Below, piece after piece: positions 1 through 8,022 of a stretch of 64,000 bases of DNA. This DNA comes from Sulfurimonas sediminis (GTDB lineage: Bacteria; Campylobacterota; Campylobacteria; Campylobacterales; Sulfurimonadaceae), in contig NZ_CP041235.1 of assembly GCF_014905115.1 (NCBI RefSeq), forward strand, positions 1,922,001-1,986,000, written 5' to 3'. The translations under genes were made by a program, and so were the position numbers. Numbering within the stretch: position 1 is the stretch's first letter; every line of letters starts with the position of its first letter. The notes below the pieces were generated by a model. That model saw only the letters and a program-made list of their open reading frames with translations. It did no database searches and was not told the origin of the DNA.

Positions 1-293
1 TAACCAAGATTTGATCCGATATACGATCCTAAGTATTTTGTATCTCCATCCAATGCCATAATACTTAGTACAATATTGTTAAAATCTAATATATCATTTT
101 CTTTCATTATATAATTGTATGTAAGCTCAACACCTGTTAAATCACTGAGTCGGGAAGATTCACTGTCTAAAAGTTTTCCGTCTTTGTACTCATTATAATC
201 CATACTCATACCAACTGCACTTATGGAATACTCTATTTTTGCAAAGAGCATTACGCTGATAACAGATATTCCTACGAAAACTTTTTTTAACAT
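1..293 (-). CDS. Exported protein of unknown function (C-terminus outside window)
   Basis: An open frame runs leftward off the window edge from an ATG at 293, giving the first 97 residues. It starts MLKKVFVGISVISVMLFAK, a typical Sec signal peptide with a likely cut after FA. The mature part begins IEYSISAVGMSMDYNEYKDG, a polar, aromatic-alternating sequence of the kind seen in outer-membrane beta strands, so an envelope or outer-membrane protein is likely. It lies 9 bp downstream of the DUF89 gene and is probably the last visible gene of that operon. The family is not recognised from this fragment. Confidence 0.7.
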   Translation of the reverse strand, partial: MLKKVFVGISVISVMLFAKIEYSISAVGMSMDYNEYKDGKLLDSESSRLSDLTGVELTYNYIMKENDILDFNNIVLSIMALDGDTKYLGSYIGSNLG

Positions 294-302
294 TTTGATC
301 CC

Positions 303-1160
303 TTATGCAAGTTTACAAATTATATCACCGATTTCTTTGCCCAATGAGTTGGCAACAACATTGCATTTTACCTTGAGTAAAAAACAGATGTTTTTTCTGT
401 GACTCGGACTGAGACATTCATAATTTCCCATGCCTTTGCTGATTATCAAATCTGCCTCATCAAAAAGCTTTTGCGCCTCTTTTGTTGCACGGTTATATAC
501 AAATCCCGGCGTATTAACACCACTGTCAACCAAATTGCAAAGTTTGTCAAAACCCGCTTCTTTTGCCTCTTTACATGTAACGTCATTGATTATAGGATTA
601 CCCCGTACCATATAGGTACATGTGAGTTTCGGATAGAGTTCCTGTAAAGTCTCTATAAACAAAGAGTCAAAAATATGTTCTCCGACATTATCACCAAGAA
701 CAACAATGTTTTGTGCAGTTTGCAATACTTTTGCAAATGCTTCAAAATCATTATGAGAAAATTCTGTATGAAAAATTTTCTCAAGTTCTTCCTGTAAATC
801 AAATTCTACCTGAGCAGCCAAATCTATCACATTGCCTGCTACGGCAATTTTTGTGGCTGTCAAAAGTTTGTCATTACATGTAAAGAGTTTTTCTTTTAAA
901 AACGGAATAAAGGAAAGGGCTTTTTTTGTTGAGAGTTCTTTGACCTCTGCATATAAATCTTCTTTCTCTGCAATCTCTGACATTTTTTCATACACATCTG
1001 CAGCAATTTCCGGAGGCGTTTTTGAAAAAGAAAAATCTTTACTCATGCTTTCCACAGTTGTTCTGAGTCTGTTTTTTAAAGTTTCATCTGCACCAATTGC
1101 ATCAGCGACTTTCACACTTTGGTTAATGATACATCCGACACATTCATTATCTATGGTCAT
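303..1160 (-). CDS. DUF89 / ARMT1-like metal-dependent phosphatase
   Basis: This 285-residue protein matches the DUF89 (damage-control phosphatase) fold family. Visible signatures are the N-terminal CxxC (C7, C10), GNVID (109-113), GDN with a following Glu (156-161), a downstream FD pair, RGNPIINDVT (186-195) and SKGMGNYE (241-248); the Asp and Asn residues in these motifs bind the catalytic divalent metal in characterised relatives. Family members remove phosphate from damaged or unwanted sugar and cofactor phosphates, but the substrate here is unknown. Its ATG overlaps the stop of the DUF3972 gene (ATGA), so translation is probably coupled. It contains two of the window's iterated TTACATGTAA sites (571 and 874). 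Confidence 0.85.
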   Translation of the reverse strand: MTIDNECVGCIINQSVKVADAIGADETLKNRLRTTVESMSKDFSFSKTPPEIAADVYEKMSEIAEKEDLYAEVKELSTKKALSFIPFLKEKLFTCNDKLLTATKIAVAGNVIDLAAQVEFDLQEELEKIFHTEFSHNDFEAFAKVLQTAQNIVVLGDNVGEHIFDSLFIETLQELYPKLTCTYMVRGNPIINDVTCKEAKEAGFDKLCNLVDSGVNTPGFVYNRATKEAQKLFDEADLIISKGMGNYECLSPSHRKNICFLLKVKCNVVANSLGKEIGDIICKLA

Positions 1161-1642
1161 GCTTTTCCAGTATGTTCATCAATAGCCTTGTTCCACATAA
1201 GTTTATATTTGCGGCGCATAAATTCAACTTCCTGCTGTGAAAGTTTGAGCTGTTCTTGCAGAGTATGAATGGTTTTTCTGTCTTCATCATACAGTTCCTG
1301 CAAAGAAGCCAATGCTTCGCGTAAAAACTCATTTTCCACCCGTACAGCTTCGAGTGTTTCATCTTTTGCATCCAAAACTTTTTCATGCAGATTAATGATA
1401 GTTCCGATGGTTTTTTCAACGAACTCAGGCTGGACAAGCATTTCATGGGTGTTTTTTTTCGCAAGTTCCTTAAGTTTGGCAGGCACAACGGCTTCTGTCG
1501 CACCTTTTGACGGATCAATGTAACGAATGCCGTCTTCAATTTTTACACTTAATTTACCCCTCTCAATCAAATCTTCAATAGAAGTTATATCCAATCCCGT
1601 CAGTTGACTATATTCCTCATCGCTCATCCACTTCATTGCCAA
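1157..1642 (-). CDS. DUF3972 family protein
   Basis: A 161-residue soluble protein that looks like DUF3972, a family largely confined to Campylobacterota. The N-terminus (SDEEYSQLTGLDITSIEDLI, about residues 7-26) resembles a winged-helix or MerR-like helical segment. Residues about 75-150 form a long heptad-rich, Glu/Lys/Leu-rich coiled coil (for example LREALASLQELYDEDRKTI). No enzyme motif is visible and no function has been assigned that I know of. It sits 18 bp after purE and overlaps the DUF89 gene. Recognition of the family is from memory of its composition and layout, so confidence in the function is low, but the gene itself is clear. Confidence 0.75.
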   Translation of the reverse strand: MAMKWMSDEEYSQLTGLDITSIEDLIERGKLSVKIEDGIRYIDPSKGATEAVVPAKLKELAKKNTHEMLVQPEFVEKTIGTIINLHEKVLDAKDETLEAVRVENEFLREALASLQELYDEDRKTIHTLQEQLKLSQQEVEFMRRKYKLMWNKAIDEHTGKA

Positions 1643-1660
1643 ACCTCTCTTTTGCTGTAG

Positions 1661-2158
1661 CTATTTTATAATAGTCTCTATCTCTAAAGAATCCATCTCT
1701 ACTTTTTTTGCTTTTGCAATACGATCTTCTTTTAGTTTTATACTGAGTTCTTCATTGTCTAGTGCGAGTATCTGCATAGCAAGATACGCAGAGTTTATCG
1801 CTCCTGCTTTGCCTATAGCAACAGTAGCAACAGGCATTCCGGCAGGCATTTGAACAGTTGAGAGCAGTGCATCTATGCCTGCGAGTGCAGATGCTGACAT
1901 CGGTACACCTATAATGGGTTTGATTGTTTTTGAGCTCAAAACTCCTGCAAGATGCGCGGCCATTCCTGCTGCGGCTATAAAAACCTGAGCCCCTTTTTTC
2001 TCAGCCTCTTCTATGTACTCTTTTGTACGCTCAGGGGAACGATGCGCTGATGAGATAACCATCTCATAGCTCACGCCAAATGCTTCAAATGTGTCAGAAC
2101 ACGACCGCATTACCTCATAATCACTTTTTGAGCCTATTACTATAGATACAAATTTCAT
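1661..2158 (-). CDS. purE: N5-carboxyaminoimidazole ribonucleotide mutase
   Basis: PurE converts N5-CAIR to CAIR in de novo purine synthesis. The 165-residue length is standard for class I PurE. The ligand-binding signatures are present: GSKSDYEVM near residues 9-17, SAHRSPER (37-44, with the catalytic His) and AAAGMAAHLAGV (62-73). It lies 31 bp after the U32 gene and 18 bp before the DUF3972 gene. No purK is adjacent; purF is in the same window at 49 kb but not linked in an operon. Confidence 0.97.
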   Translation of the reverse strand: MKFVSIVIGSKSDYEVMRSCSDTFEAFGVSYEMVISSAHRSPERTKEYIEEAEKKGAQVFIAAAGMAAHLAGVLSSKTIKPIIGVPMSASALAGIDALLSTVQMPAGMPVATVAIGKAGAINSAYLAMQILALDNEELSIKLKEDRIAKAKKVEMDSLEIETIIK

Positions 2159-2189
2159 ATTCGTTTACCCTTCTTGTTAATTTTTAAAT

Positions 2190-3488
2190 TTACTTTTTTG
2201 GAGCTGTATTCATATCAGCACTCGCCGGTATTCTAAAGAATGTATAGGGTGGAAATTTTGTCGGCAACTCTATCGGGTTGACATTGCCACTGTGAATCTC
2301 TTCCCAGATTTTTCCGTTTTGTGCTTTGAGCTGTTTGAGTTTCACAAAAATTTTTCCGTCTCTTTCATATGTCGAGCCTATATCGTTATCAACCTTTTGC
2401 ACTTCACTGCCCAAAGGAAAAACAACTTCCATCTCATCCCCTGGAAATGTTTTATATTTACATAAAAAATGTGTGCCATCGGCAGTGACAACACCACTGA
2501 CCTGATGCGTGCCAAGCTGCATCGTAAAGTCCAGACTCTGTGTGTCATGTTTTTCAAACGGCCGTGATACAAGATAGGCATCTGTGTATCCGCGATTTTG
2601 CAAAGAGTGCAGTTCATACTGATAGCGTGCAGTGTCCATCTTTCCGGCATAGTAGTCATCTATTGCCATTCTGTATGCTTTTGCTGTAGTGGCCGCATAA
2701 TAGGCAGTTTTTGTACGCCCTTCAATTTTAATGGAATCCACAGCACCACTGTCTAAAATCTCTTTTATATGCGAAGCCAGATTCAAATCTTTTGAGTTCA
2801 TAATATAGGTACCGATACCCGCCTCTTCTTCAAGCTTAAAAAGTGTACCTGTTTCAGGATTTGCTGCATAAATTTCATAAGGAAACCTACAATCGTTAGC
2901 ACAACTGCCACGGTTGGGAACACGCCCGCTTTGCAGTGTCGAAATCAGGCAGCGTCCGCTGTAGGCAAAGCACATAGAACCATGCACAAAAACTTCAAGT
3001 TCCAAATCAGGTAAAGCCGCTTTAATCTCTTTTAAATCACGCAAAGAAATTTCTCGTGCAGTAATAATGCGTGTCGCACCCATTTCATGGTAAATCTGTG
3101 CATCAAGTACATTCATGACATTTGCCTGTGTTGAGAGATGCAGAGGCATATCCGGTACCAAATCATGGCACAGTTTCAACACGCCCGGTGTTGCCACGAT
3201 GAAAGCATCAGGCCCAAGCTCACCCATTTTTACAATATGTTTTTTCAGTAAGTTAAGCTGGGAATTAAACGGAAATCCGTTTATCGTTGCATAGACTTTT
3301 TTTCCGCGTTCATGAGCATATTTTATACCCTCTTCAAAATCTTCAAAGCTAAACTCTTTTCCTGAGCGAATACGCAGTGAGAAATGACTGACTCCGCCAT
3401 AAACAGCATCTGCGCCAAAATCAAGTGCAATTTTTAGTTTTTCCAGAGTTCCCGCAGGAGACAGCAATTCTACTTTTTTCTTATTCAT
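2190..3488 (-). CDS. U32-family protein, TrhP/YegQ-like
   Basis: A 432-residue U32 'peptidase' family protein. The family signature is clear: EVFVHGSMCFAYSGRC (165-180) followed by NRGSCANDCR (192-201), giving four cysteines (173, 180, 196, 200) expected to hold an iron-sulfur cluster. Characterised bacterial relatives of this length (TrhP) act in prephenate-dependent 5-hydroxylation of tRNA wobble uridine rather than as proteases, so tRNA modification is the more likely role. The N-terminal TIM-barrel-like part includes LLSPAGTLEKLK and GADAVYGG. Its ATG overlaps the cheZ stop by 4 bp (ATGA). Confidence 0.88.
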   Translation of the reverse strand: MNKKKVELLSPAGTLEKLKIALDFGADAVYGGVSHFSLRIRSGKEFSFEDFEEGIKYAHERGKKVYATINGFPFNSQLNLLKKHIVKMGELGPDAFIVATPGVLKLCHDLVPDMPLHLSTQANVMNVLDAQIYHEMGATRIITAREISLRDLKEIKAALPDLELEVFVHGSMCFAYSGRCLISTLQSGRVPNRGSCANDCRFPYEIYAANPETGTLFKLEEEAGIGTYIMNSKDLNLASHIKEILDSGAVDSIKIEGRTKTAYYAATTAKAYRMAIDDYYAGKMDTARYQYELHSLQNRGYTDAYLVSRPFEKHDTQSLDFTMQLGTHQVSGVVTADGTHFLCKYKTFPGDEMEVVFPLGSEVQKVDNDIGSTYERDGKIFVKLKQLKAQNGKIWEEIHSGNVNPIELPTKFPPYTFFRIPASADMNTAPKK

Positions 3489-4174
3489 TGTTTTCCAAAC
3501 TGTTCTAAAAGCGCTTCTATATCATCTGTAGAAGCCAGCTCATTGTGCGTATCCCCGGCTATGTGCGTTGCGGAAGAGACACGTTTCTCATCATCAATTT
3601 TCCCCTCAAAAAGTGTATTCATATACTTTGACAATGCACGCATTACATTTATAACCCTTTCGATTTTCTGTCTGTGAATATCCTGATACTGCATGATATC
3701 CATAACACTCATGATGGAATCTCCACTCTCCTGTAAAACCTCAACAACACCATTGATTTCATTTAAAGCTGTTTCATTTTTTTCCAACTGTGTTTGAAAA
3801 GTTTCTACATCAGGAAATTTTTCAGATAATTTTGTAAACAATTCTATATTTGAATGAAGAATTTCACTCACTCTATTGAGACTTTCCTCTTTCTCCATCA
3901 AATTACTGCTGATATTCTCGATAATATCAAAAATCTCACTCGCTTTTTCTTCACTCTCTTTGGTAACATCGTCAAGCTGATGCACCATTTTGTTTTCATT
4001 TGTCGCAGGAAGAGGAAGTTCGGCTGCTTCAATGCCTGCTGTTATCGGGTCTTTGGAAGGTTCATCTTCCCTGTCCTGCGAATTTTCATCCTCTTGGGTA
4101 TGCTCATCCTCTTCAGACATATCATCCATATCCACACCACCGCTCATTAAGGCATCCAGTTCTTCTTGCGTCAT
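3485..4174 (-). CDS. cheZ: Chemotaxis phosphatase CheZ (epsilonproteobacterial type)
   Basis: A 229-residue acidic helical protein resembling the divergent CheZ of Campylobacter and Helicobacter. The long-helix core contains QDIHRQ (164-169), matching the CheZ active-site pattern in which a Gln positions the water attacking CheY-P. The C-terminus, STDDIEALLEQFG (215-227), resembles the CheY-binding tail of CheZ. The N-terminus, TQEELDALMSGG (2-13), resembles the FliM N-terminal CheY-P-binding peptide. Between these is a very acidic linker (residues 14-45). First gene of the leftward operon. Assignment rests on motifs rather than a full alignment. Confidence 0.8.
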   Translation of the reverse strand: MTQEELDALMSGGVDMDDMSEEDEHTQEDENSQDREDEPSKDPITAGIEAAELPLPATNENKMVHQLDDVTKESEEKASEIFDIIENISSNLMEKEESLNRVSEILHSNIELFTKLSEKFPDVETFQTQLEKNETALNEINGVVEVLQESGDSIMSVMDIMQYQDIHRQKIERVINVMRALSKYMNTLFEGKIDDEKRVSSATHIAGDTHNELASTDDIEALLEQFGKQ

Positions 4175-4247
4175 AAACAGTCTCCATAATTGAATAATTT
4201 ATTAATTCACACTATAATAGCATAAATTATATAATACGAGAACAAAT

Positions 4248-5027
4248 ATGAAAGTAGACCTCCATAACCATACACCACTGTGTAACCATGCCCAGGGCAC
4301 AATAGACGAATATATCAATGCTGCTATCAATAACAATACAAAAATATTTGGTTTTTCCGACCATGCGCCTATGGACTTTGATCCAAAATACAGAATGTCT
4401 TTTTCAGAGATGCAAACATATGAAAAAGAGATTTTGGATGCAAAGAAAAAATATGCTGACACCATCACTGTTTTACTTGGCTATGAAGTTGACTACCTTG
4501 AGGGGCATATGGACGAAAGAGTACTCAATGCCGATGTTGACTATCTGATTGGGTCTGTGCATTTTATAGACGAGTGGGGTTTTGACAATCCGGAGTTTAT
4601 AGCAGAATACAAAAATGAAGATATCAATGTAATATGGCAGAAATACTTCAATGCCATCGAGGCTATGGCCAACAGCAGACTATTTGACATTGTCGGACAT
4701 CTGGACCTTATAAAAGTATTTAAATTTATGCCGACGCAAGACATCAAAGAGATAGCAAAAAATGCTTTGCATGCCATAAAAGATGCCGACATGGTCTTGG
4801 AAATCAATGCGGCCGGCTACAGAAAACCCATCAAAGAAGCATATCCTTCAAGAGAACTTTTAGAAGAAGCCTTCAAACTGGGTATTCCTGTTACCTTCAG
4901 CTCTGACGCCCATAAACCGGAGCAGGTAGCTATGTTTGACAAAGAAGTCACACAGCTTGCCAAAGATATCGGCTACTTGGAGTGTGCTTACTTTATAAAC
5001 AGAGAGCGAAAGTTTTTAACTTTTTAA
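4248..5027 (+). CDS. PHP-family histidinol-phosphatase-like hydrolase
   Basis: This 259-residue PHP-domain protein resembles HisJ/HisK histidinol phosphatases. Metal ligands expected for the family are visible: DLHNHTPLCNH (H6, H8, H14), SDHAPMDF (near 37-44), GYEVDYLEGH (near 82-91), GSVHF, GHLDL and the C-terminal SSDAHKP. It could supply histidinol phosphatase for histidine synthesis (hisIE is at 52.4 kb), though other phosphoesters are possible. It is transcribed away from cheZ across a 73-bp gap and its last 4 bp overlap the end of the convergent globin gene. Confidence 0.85.
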   Translation: MKVDLHNHTPLCNHAQGTIDEYINAAINNNTKIFGFSDHAPMDFDPKYRMSFSEMQTYEKEILDAKKKYADTITVLLGYEVDYLEGHMDERVLNADVDYLIGSVHFIDEWGFDNPEFIAEYKNEDINVIWQKYFNAIEAMANSRLFDIVGHLDLIKVFKFMPTQDIKEIAKNALHAIKDADMVLEINAAGYRKPIKEAYPSRELLEEAFKLGIPVTFSSDAHKPEQVAMFDKEVTQLAKDIGYLECAYFINRERKFLTF

Positions 5028-5467
5028 CTCTTCGTATTTACCACCCACATAGAAAAAAGATCCAGATAGTTCCAAAAAGACTCTATATACTTGGGAGAAA
5101 CACCTTCTTCTGCAAGCGCACTCAAAAGCGGAATGTAAAGTTCCAGCCAGACTTTTCTCGCATTTTCATCTATGCGGAAGGGCGCATGACGCCCAACCAT
5201 TTGATGTTCTCCCCTGCTTTGTGTAAAATAATCAGGACCGCCTGAAATTTCTATCAAAAAATCTGCTGCATGTTTTTGTGCCTCTGCAAAATCATCATCA
5301 TCAAATACAGGAAATAAAAAAGCAATATCACTGCTCTTGATGGATTCATAATGCTCAAACACCAGTTTTCTAAACCTTTCTTCTCCCACTTCATCAAAAA
5401 AACCCGGATGAGGCTTTGCCACAGGAGGCCGTACATCAATTTTTCCCGCTGTAATTTCTAACTTCAA
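5024..5467 (-). CDS. Truncated haemoglobin
   Basis: A 147-residue single-domain globin of the 2/2 type. The proximal histidine lies in GRHAPFRI (His94), followed by Trp107 in a RKVWLELY helix, as in group II truncated haemoglobins; an E-helix region is marked by QKHAADFL around His66. Such proteins bind oxygen or NO and often protect against nitrosative stress or help at low oxygen. The start is TTG at 5467: there is no early ATG, and an AAGGAAAAAG ribosome-binding site sits just upstream. An iterated TTACATGTAA site (5479-5488) lies immediately upstream, near this binding site. Confidence 0.88.
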   Translation of the reverse strand: MKLEITAGKIDVRPPVAKPHPGFFDEVGEERFRKLVFEHYESIKSSDIAFLFPVFDDDDFAEAQKHAADFLIEISGGPDYFTQSRGEHQMVGRHAPFRIDENARKVWLELYIPLLSALAEEGVSPKYIESFWNYLDLFSMWVVNTKS

Positions 5468-5557
5468 AACTTTTTCCTTTACATGTAATCAATTACGGCT
5501 AATTATACAAATTATTGCTATAACTAAATTTAAAGTTTGGATTAATGATAGCACTTG

Positions 5558-5563
5558 TATAAT
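5558..5563 (+). promoter_or_regulatory. Probable -10 box for trxA
   Basis: TATAAT preceded by TTG, with no good -35 hexamer at standard spacing; Campylobacterota promoters often lack one. It lies about 35 bp before the trxA ATG, in the AT-rich gap between the divergent globin and trxA genes. Confidence 0.5.
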
Positions 5564-5598
5564 ACTTTTATAACAAACAAAATAAAAAGGATTTACTA

Positions 5599-5919
5599 AT
5601 GGGTAAATATATAGAACTAACTGGTGCAAATTTTGAAGCAACTCTTGCGGAGGGTGTATCTCTGGTAGACTTTTGGGCGCCATGGTGTGGGCCGTGTCGT
5701 ATGATTGCTCCTGTTATTGAAGAATTGGCAGAAGATTATGACGGAAAAGCTAAAATCTGTAAAGTCAATACTGATGAAGAGCAGGATATCGCTGTAAAAT
5801 TCGGTATTCGCTCAATCCCTACTATTATGTTTTTCAAAAACGGTGAAATGGTAGACCAAATCGTAGGCGCACAGTCCAAACAGGCTCTTGCAGAAAAGCT
5901 TGACGCTCTTTTAGCGTAA
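5599..5919 (+). CDS. trxA: Thioredoxin
   Basis: A 106-residue cytoplasmic thioredoxin. The WCGPC active site is at residues 29-33 (C30, C33), and the cis-proline loop is RSIPTIMFF (Pro74). It reduces protein disulfides and is re-reduced by the thioredoxin reductase encoded two genes downstream. The AAAAAGG ribosome-binding site is 8-9 bp before the ATG. First gene of a rightward block that continues through trxB. Confidence 0.97.
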   Translation: MGKYIELTGANFEATLAEGVSLVDFWAPWCGPCRMIAPVIEELAEDYDGKAKICKVNTDEEQDIAVKFGIRSIPTIMFFKNGEMVDQIVGAQSKQALAEKLDALLA

Positions 5920-5936
5920 TCACAGGGACTTCAAAA

Positions 5937-6419
5937 GTGGCCGGAAAGGGAGGCAAAAGCCTCTTTTCTCTTTCCACACTTCTGGCATCTTTCTTTGGTG
6001 CTGCAATGATAGCAGGCGCTTTTGCCTACTTCAACTACAAATTTTCAGAGTATAAGTTTATTAATTTTAAAGAGTTCGTTTATTATGAAAAAAATGATGT
6101 TTTCACGCCTGTAAGTGAAGAGTATATAGTCATTTTCTATTCTTCAAGAGAAAAAAACACAATGAACAGACTTGCAAATTTGGATTTAAATTTGCCTATA
6201 CTTGCCATTGACTACTACAACAGGGTCCGAACAAACACAAAAACAACTACTTTTTTAAGAAGCGGAACCAATACATCTTTAAAATTCATACAGCGCTTCA
6301 ATATCTACAACTCACCATCTATTTTTTTCATAAAGAGAATAAAAGATTCCCTTTATAAGCAAAATAGTATGATACGGAAGCTTGACAATTTAGACCAATT
6401 AGAGGAGATAAAATCATGA
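5937..6419 (+). CDS. Membrane-anchored thioredoxin-fold protein lacking CxxC
   Basis: A 160-residue protein encoded between trxA and trxB, starting at GTG 5937 (no ATG before the membrane segment). Residues about 8-31 form one transmembrane helix. The rest resembles a thioredoxin fold: a beta strand IVIFYSS (64-70) at the place of the active-site strand, but followed by REKNTMN instead of WCxxC, and later [14 protein letters not shown] (121-134), which parallels the thioredoxin cis-proline strand (compare [13 protein letters not shown] in TrxA). There are no cysteines at the active site, so it cannot be a disulfide oxidoreductase; a chaperone-like or structural role is possible. The thioredoxin-fold call is an inference from motif order. 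It overlaps trxB by 4 bp. Confidence 0.7.
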   Translation: MAGKGGKSLFSLSTLLASFFGAAMIAGAFAYFNYKFSEYKFINFKEFVYYEKNDVFTPVSEEYIVIFYSSREKNTMNRLANLDLNLPILAIDYYNRVRTNTKTTTFLRSGTNTSLKFIQRFNIYNSPSIFFIKRIKDSLYKQNSMIRKLDNLDQLEEIKS

Positions 6420-7357
6420 CTTTAGACTGTGCAATTATAGGCGGAGGACCGGCTGGTCTTACTGCAGGATTATACACTACACGCGGCGGACTTGAAAATG
6501 TAACAATGTTTGAAAAAGGTATGCCGGGCGGGCAGATAACACAGAGTTCCGAAATAGAAAACTATCCGGGTGTAACAGGTGAGATAACCGGAATGGATTT
6601 GATGATGCCATGGCCACAGCAGTGTCAAAAGTTCGGACTCAAACATGATATGGCAGAAGTAAACCGTATAACAAAAGATGGCAACCTCTTTCATGTACTC
6701 AAATCAGACGGAACAAGCATTCAGGCACACAGTGTAATTGTCTGTACCGGTTCCTCTCCGCGCCGTGCAGGTTTTAAGGGAGAAGAGGAGTTTTTTGGCA
6801 AAGGGGTCAGTACCTGTGCAACCTGTGACGGATTTTTTTATAAAGGAAAAGAAGTGGCAGTGATAGGCGGAGGGGACACTGCTCTAGAAGAAGCCTTATA
6901 CCTTGCAAAAATATGTACAAAAGTTTATCTTGTTCACAGACGTGACAGCTTTCGTGCAGCACCAAATACGGTAAAAAGAGTCAAAGAAAATGAAAAAATA
7001 GAGCTTGTACTCAACTCTGTGCCTGATGAAGTTTATGGCGATGCAAGCGGAGTAAACGGATTGAAAGTCAAAGACAAAGATGGAAATATAAAAGATATAC
7101 AGGTTCCTGGTGTTTTTGTATTTGTAGGGAACGATGTCAACAATCAGACACTCATTCAAGAAGACGGCACTTATCTGTGTGATGTGAATGAACAGGGACA
7201 GGTTATTGTAACCTTAAGCATGAAGACTTCTGTTCCTGGACTGTTCGCTGCAGGTGACATACGGATAGAAGCACCAAAACAGGTTGTTTCAGCAGCCGGA
7301 GACGGCGCTGTTGCTGCGCTTTCTGCCATCTCATATGTCGATGAATTACTAAACTAG
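6416..7357 (+). CDS. trxB: Thioredoxin reductase
   Basis: A 313-residue FAD- and NADPH-dependent thioredoxin reductase. The FAD-binding GGGPAG is at 9-14, the redox pair is CATC (134-137), and the NADPH-binding loop is [10 protein letters not shown] near 152-161 followed by HRRDSFRA. The C-terminal FAD contact GLFAAGD is also present. It recycles TrxA using NADPH. Length is standard. The start overlaps the end of the preceding thioredoxin-fold gene (ATGA), indicating one transcript for trxA, the fold protein and trxB. Confidence 0.95.
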   Translation: MTLDCAIIGGGPAGLTAGLYTTRGGLENVTMFEKGMPGGQITQSSEIENYPGVTGEITGMDLMMPWPQQCQKFGLKHDMAEVNRITKDGNLFHVLKSDGTSIQAHSVIVCTGSSPRRAGFKGEEEFFGKGVSTCATCDGFFYKGKEVAVIGGGDTALEEALYLAKICTKVYLVHRRDSFRAAPNTVKRVKENEKIELVLNSVPDEVYGDASGVNGLKVKDKDGNIKDIQVPGVFVFVGNDVNNQTLIQEDGTYLCDVNEQGQVIVTLSMKTSVPGLFAAGDIRIEAPKQVVSAAGDGAVAALSAISYVDELLN

Positions 7358-7367
7358 GAGTGCCGAT

Positions 7368-7808
7368 ATGACTATAAAAGACTTTATGACAAGTAAACAC
7401 AGAGAGTGTGACCATCTTTTGACACAGGCAGAAGATTTTCTTGAAAGCGGAGAATTTGACGAAGCTCTTTGCAAATATGCAGCCTTTAAAAATGAAACTC
7501 TCCTGCATTTTACAATGGAAGAGGAGTATCTTTTTCCTATGCTTGAAGAAAAATCAGGGATGGGAAGTATGGGACCGACAAATGTTATGCGAATGGAGCA
7601 TGCACAGGCAAAATCACTCTTTGAAAAAATGGATGAAGCCTATAGTACAAAAGACAAAGAAAGAGCTTTTTCTCTTGGAGAATCCATGAATATTCTCCTG
7701 CAACAGCACAACCTCAAAGAAGAGCAGATGCTCTATACCATGATGAACAGTGCTCTGGCAGAAGATGCCCAAGAAATCGTTCAAAAACTACAAAACTATG
7801 GAAACTAA
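7368..7808 (+). CDS. Hemerythrin-like di-iron protein
   Basis: A 146-residue four-helix HHE-type protein. Candidate di-iron ligands are H11, H16, H47 with E51, H78, and H114 with E118, E119, in the order expected for bacterial hemerythrin-like proteins (for example LHFTMEEEYLF and QQHNLKEEQM). Such proteins bind oxygen or NO or repair iron-sulfur damage. It starts 10 bp after trxB, overlaps the DUF2249 gene, and is followed by a haem-copper-like membrane protein, so a role in NO or oxygen handling is a reasonable inference. Confidence 0.85.
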   Translation: MTIKDFMTSKHRECDHLLTQAEDFLESGEFDEALCKYAAFKNETLLHFTMEEEYLFPMLEEKSGMGSMGPTNVMRMEHAQAKSLFEKMDEAYSTKDKERAFSLGESMNILLQQHNLKEEQMLYTMMNSALAEDAQEIVQKLQNYGN

Positions 7809-8022
7809 CAAAGAGATTATTCTCGATGTCAGTGAGCTTGAGGCTCCTTACCCTCTGGTAGAAGCCATCAATGCTCTAAATATTTTACAGGATGATGAAG
7901 TGCTGATATTTAGACATCGAATGAACCCTCAAATGCTTTTTCAAAATATCTTAGCTTTGGGTTTAAAGTATGAAATCACAAAAGAGGATGCAAATGAATT
8001 TGAAATGAGGATCTATAAATAA
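7798..8022 (+). CDS. DUF2249 (TusA-like fold) protein
   Basis: A 74-residue protein starting at ATG 7798, within the last codons of the hemerythrin gene, and ending in the first base of the next gene. It has the DUF2249 pattern: an N-terminal strand (EIILDVSELEAPYPL), a helix, DDEVLIFRHRMNP in the middle and a final strand EFEMRIYK, a SirA/TusA-like fold. The Cys used by TusA for sulfur transfer is absent. DUF2249 proteins are often encoded beside hemerythrin and denitrification genes. A longer reading from 7750 in the same frame is possible, but it would overlap the hemerythrin gene heavily. Confidence 0.78.
   Translation: METNKEIILDVSELEAPYPLVEAINALNILQDDEVLIFRHRMNPQMLFQNILALGLKYEITKEDANEFEMRIYK

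Noticed and set aside
399-1185. Rightward ORFs over the DUF89 gene
   Set aside because: They lie antisense to a clear gene with intact family motifs, and have no ribosome-binding site or recognisable product.
4202-4468. Leftward 88-residue ORF at the start of the PHP phosphatase gene
   Set aside because: It is antisense to the metal-binding motifs of a real gene and is a reading-frame shadow.
5489-5683. Leftward ORF upstream of and into trxA
   Set aside because: It overlaps the trxA promoter and start; composition is not coding-like.
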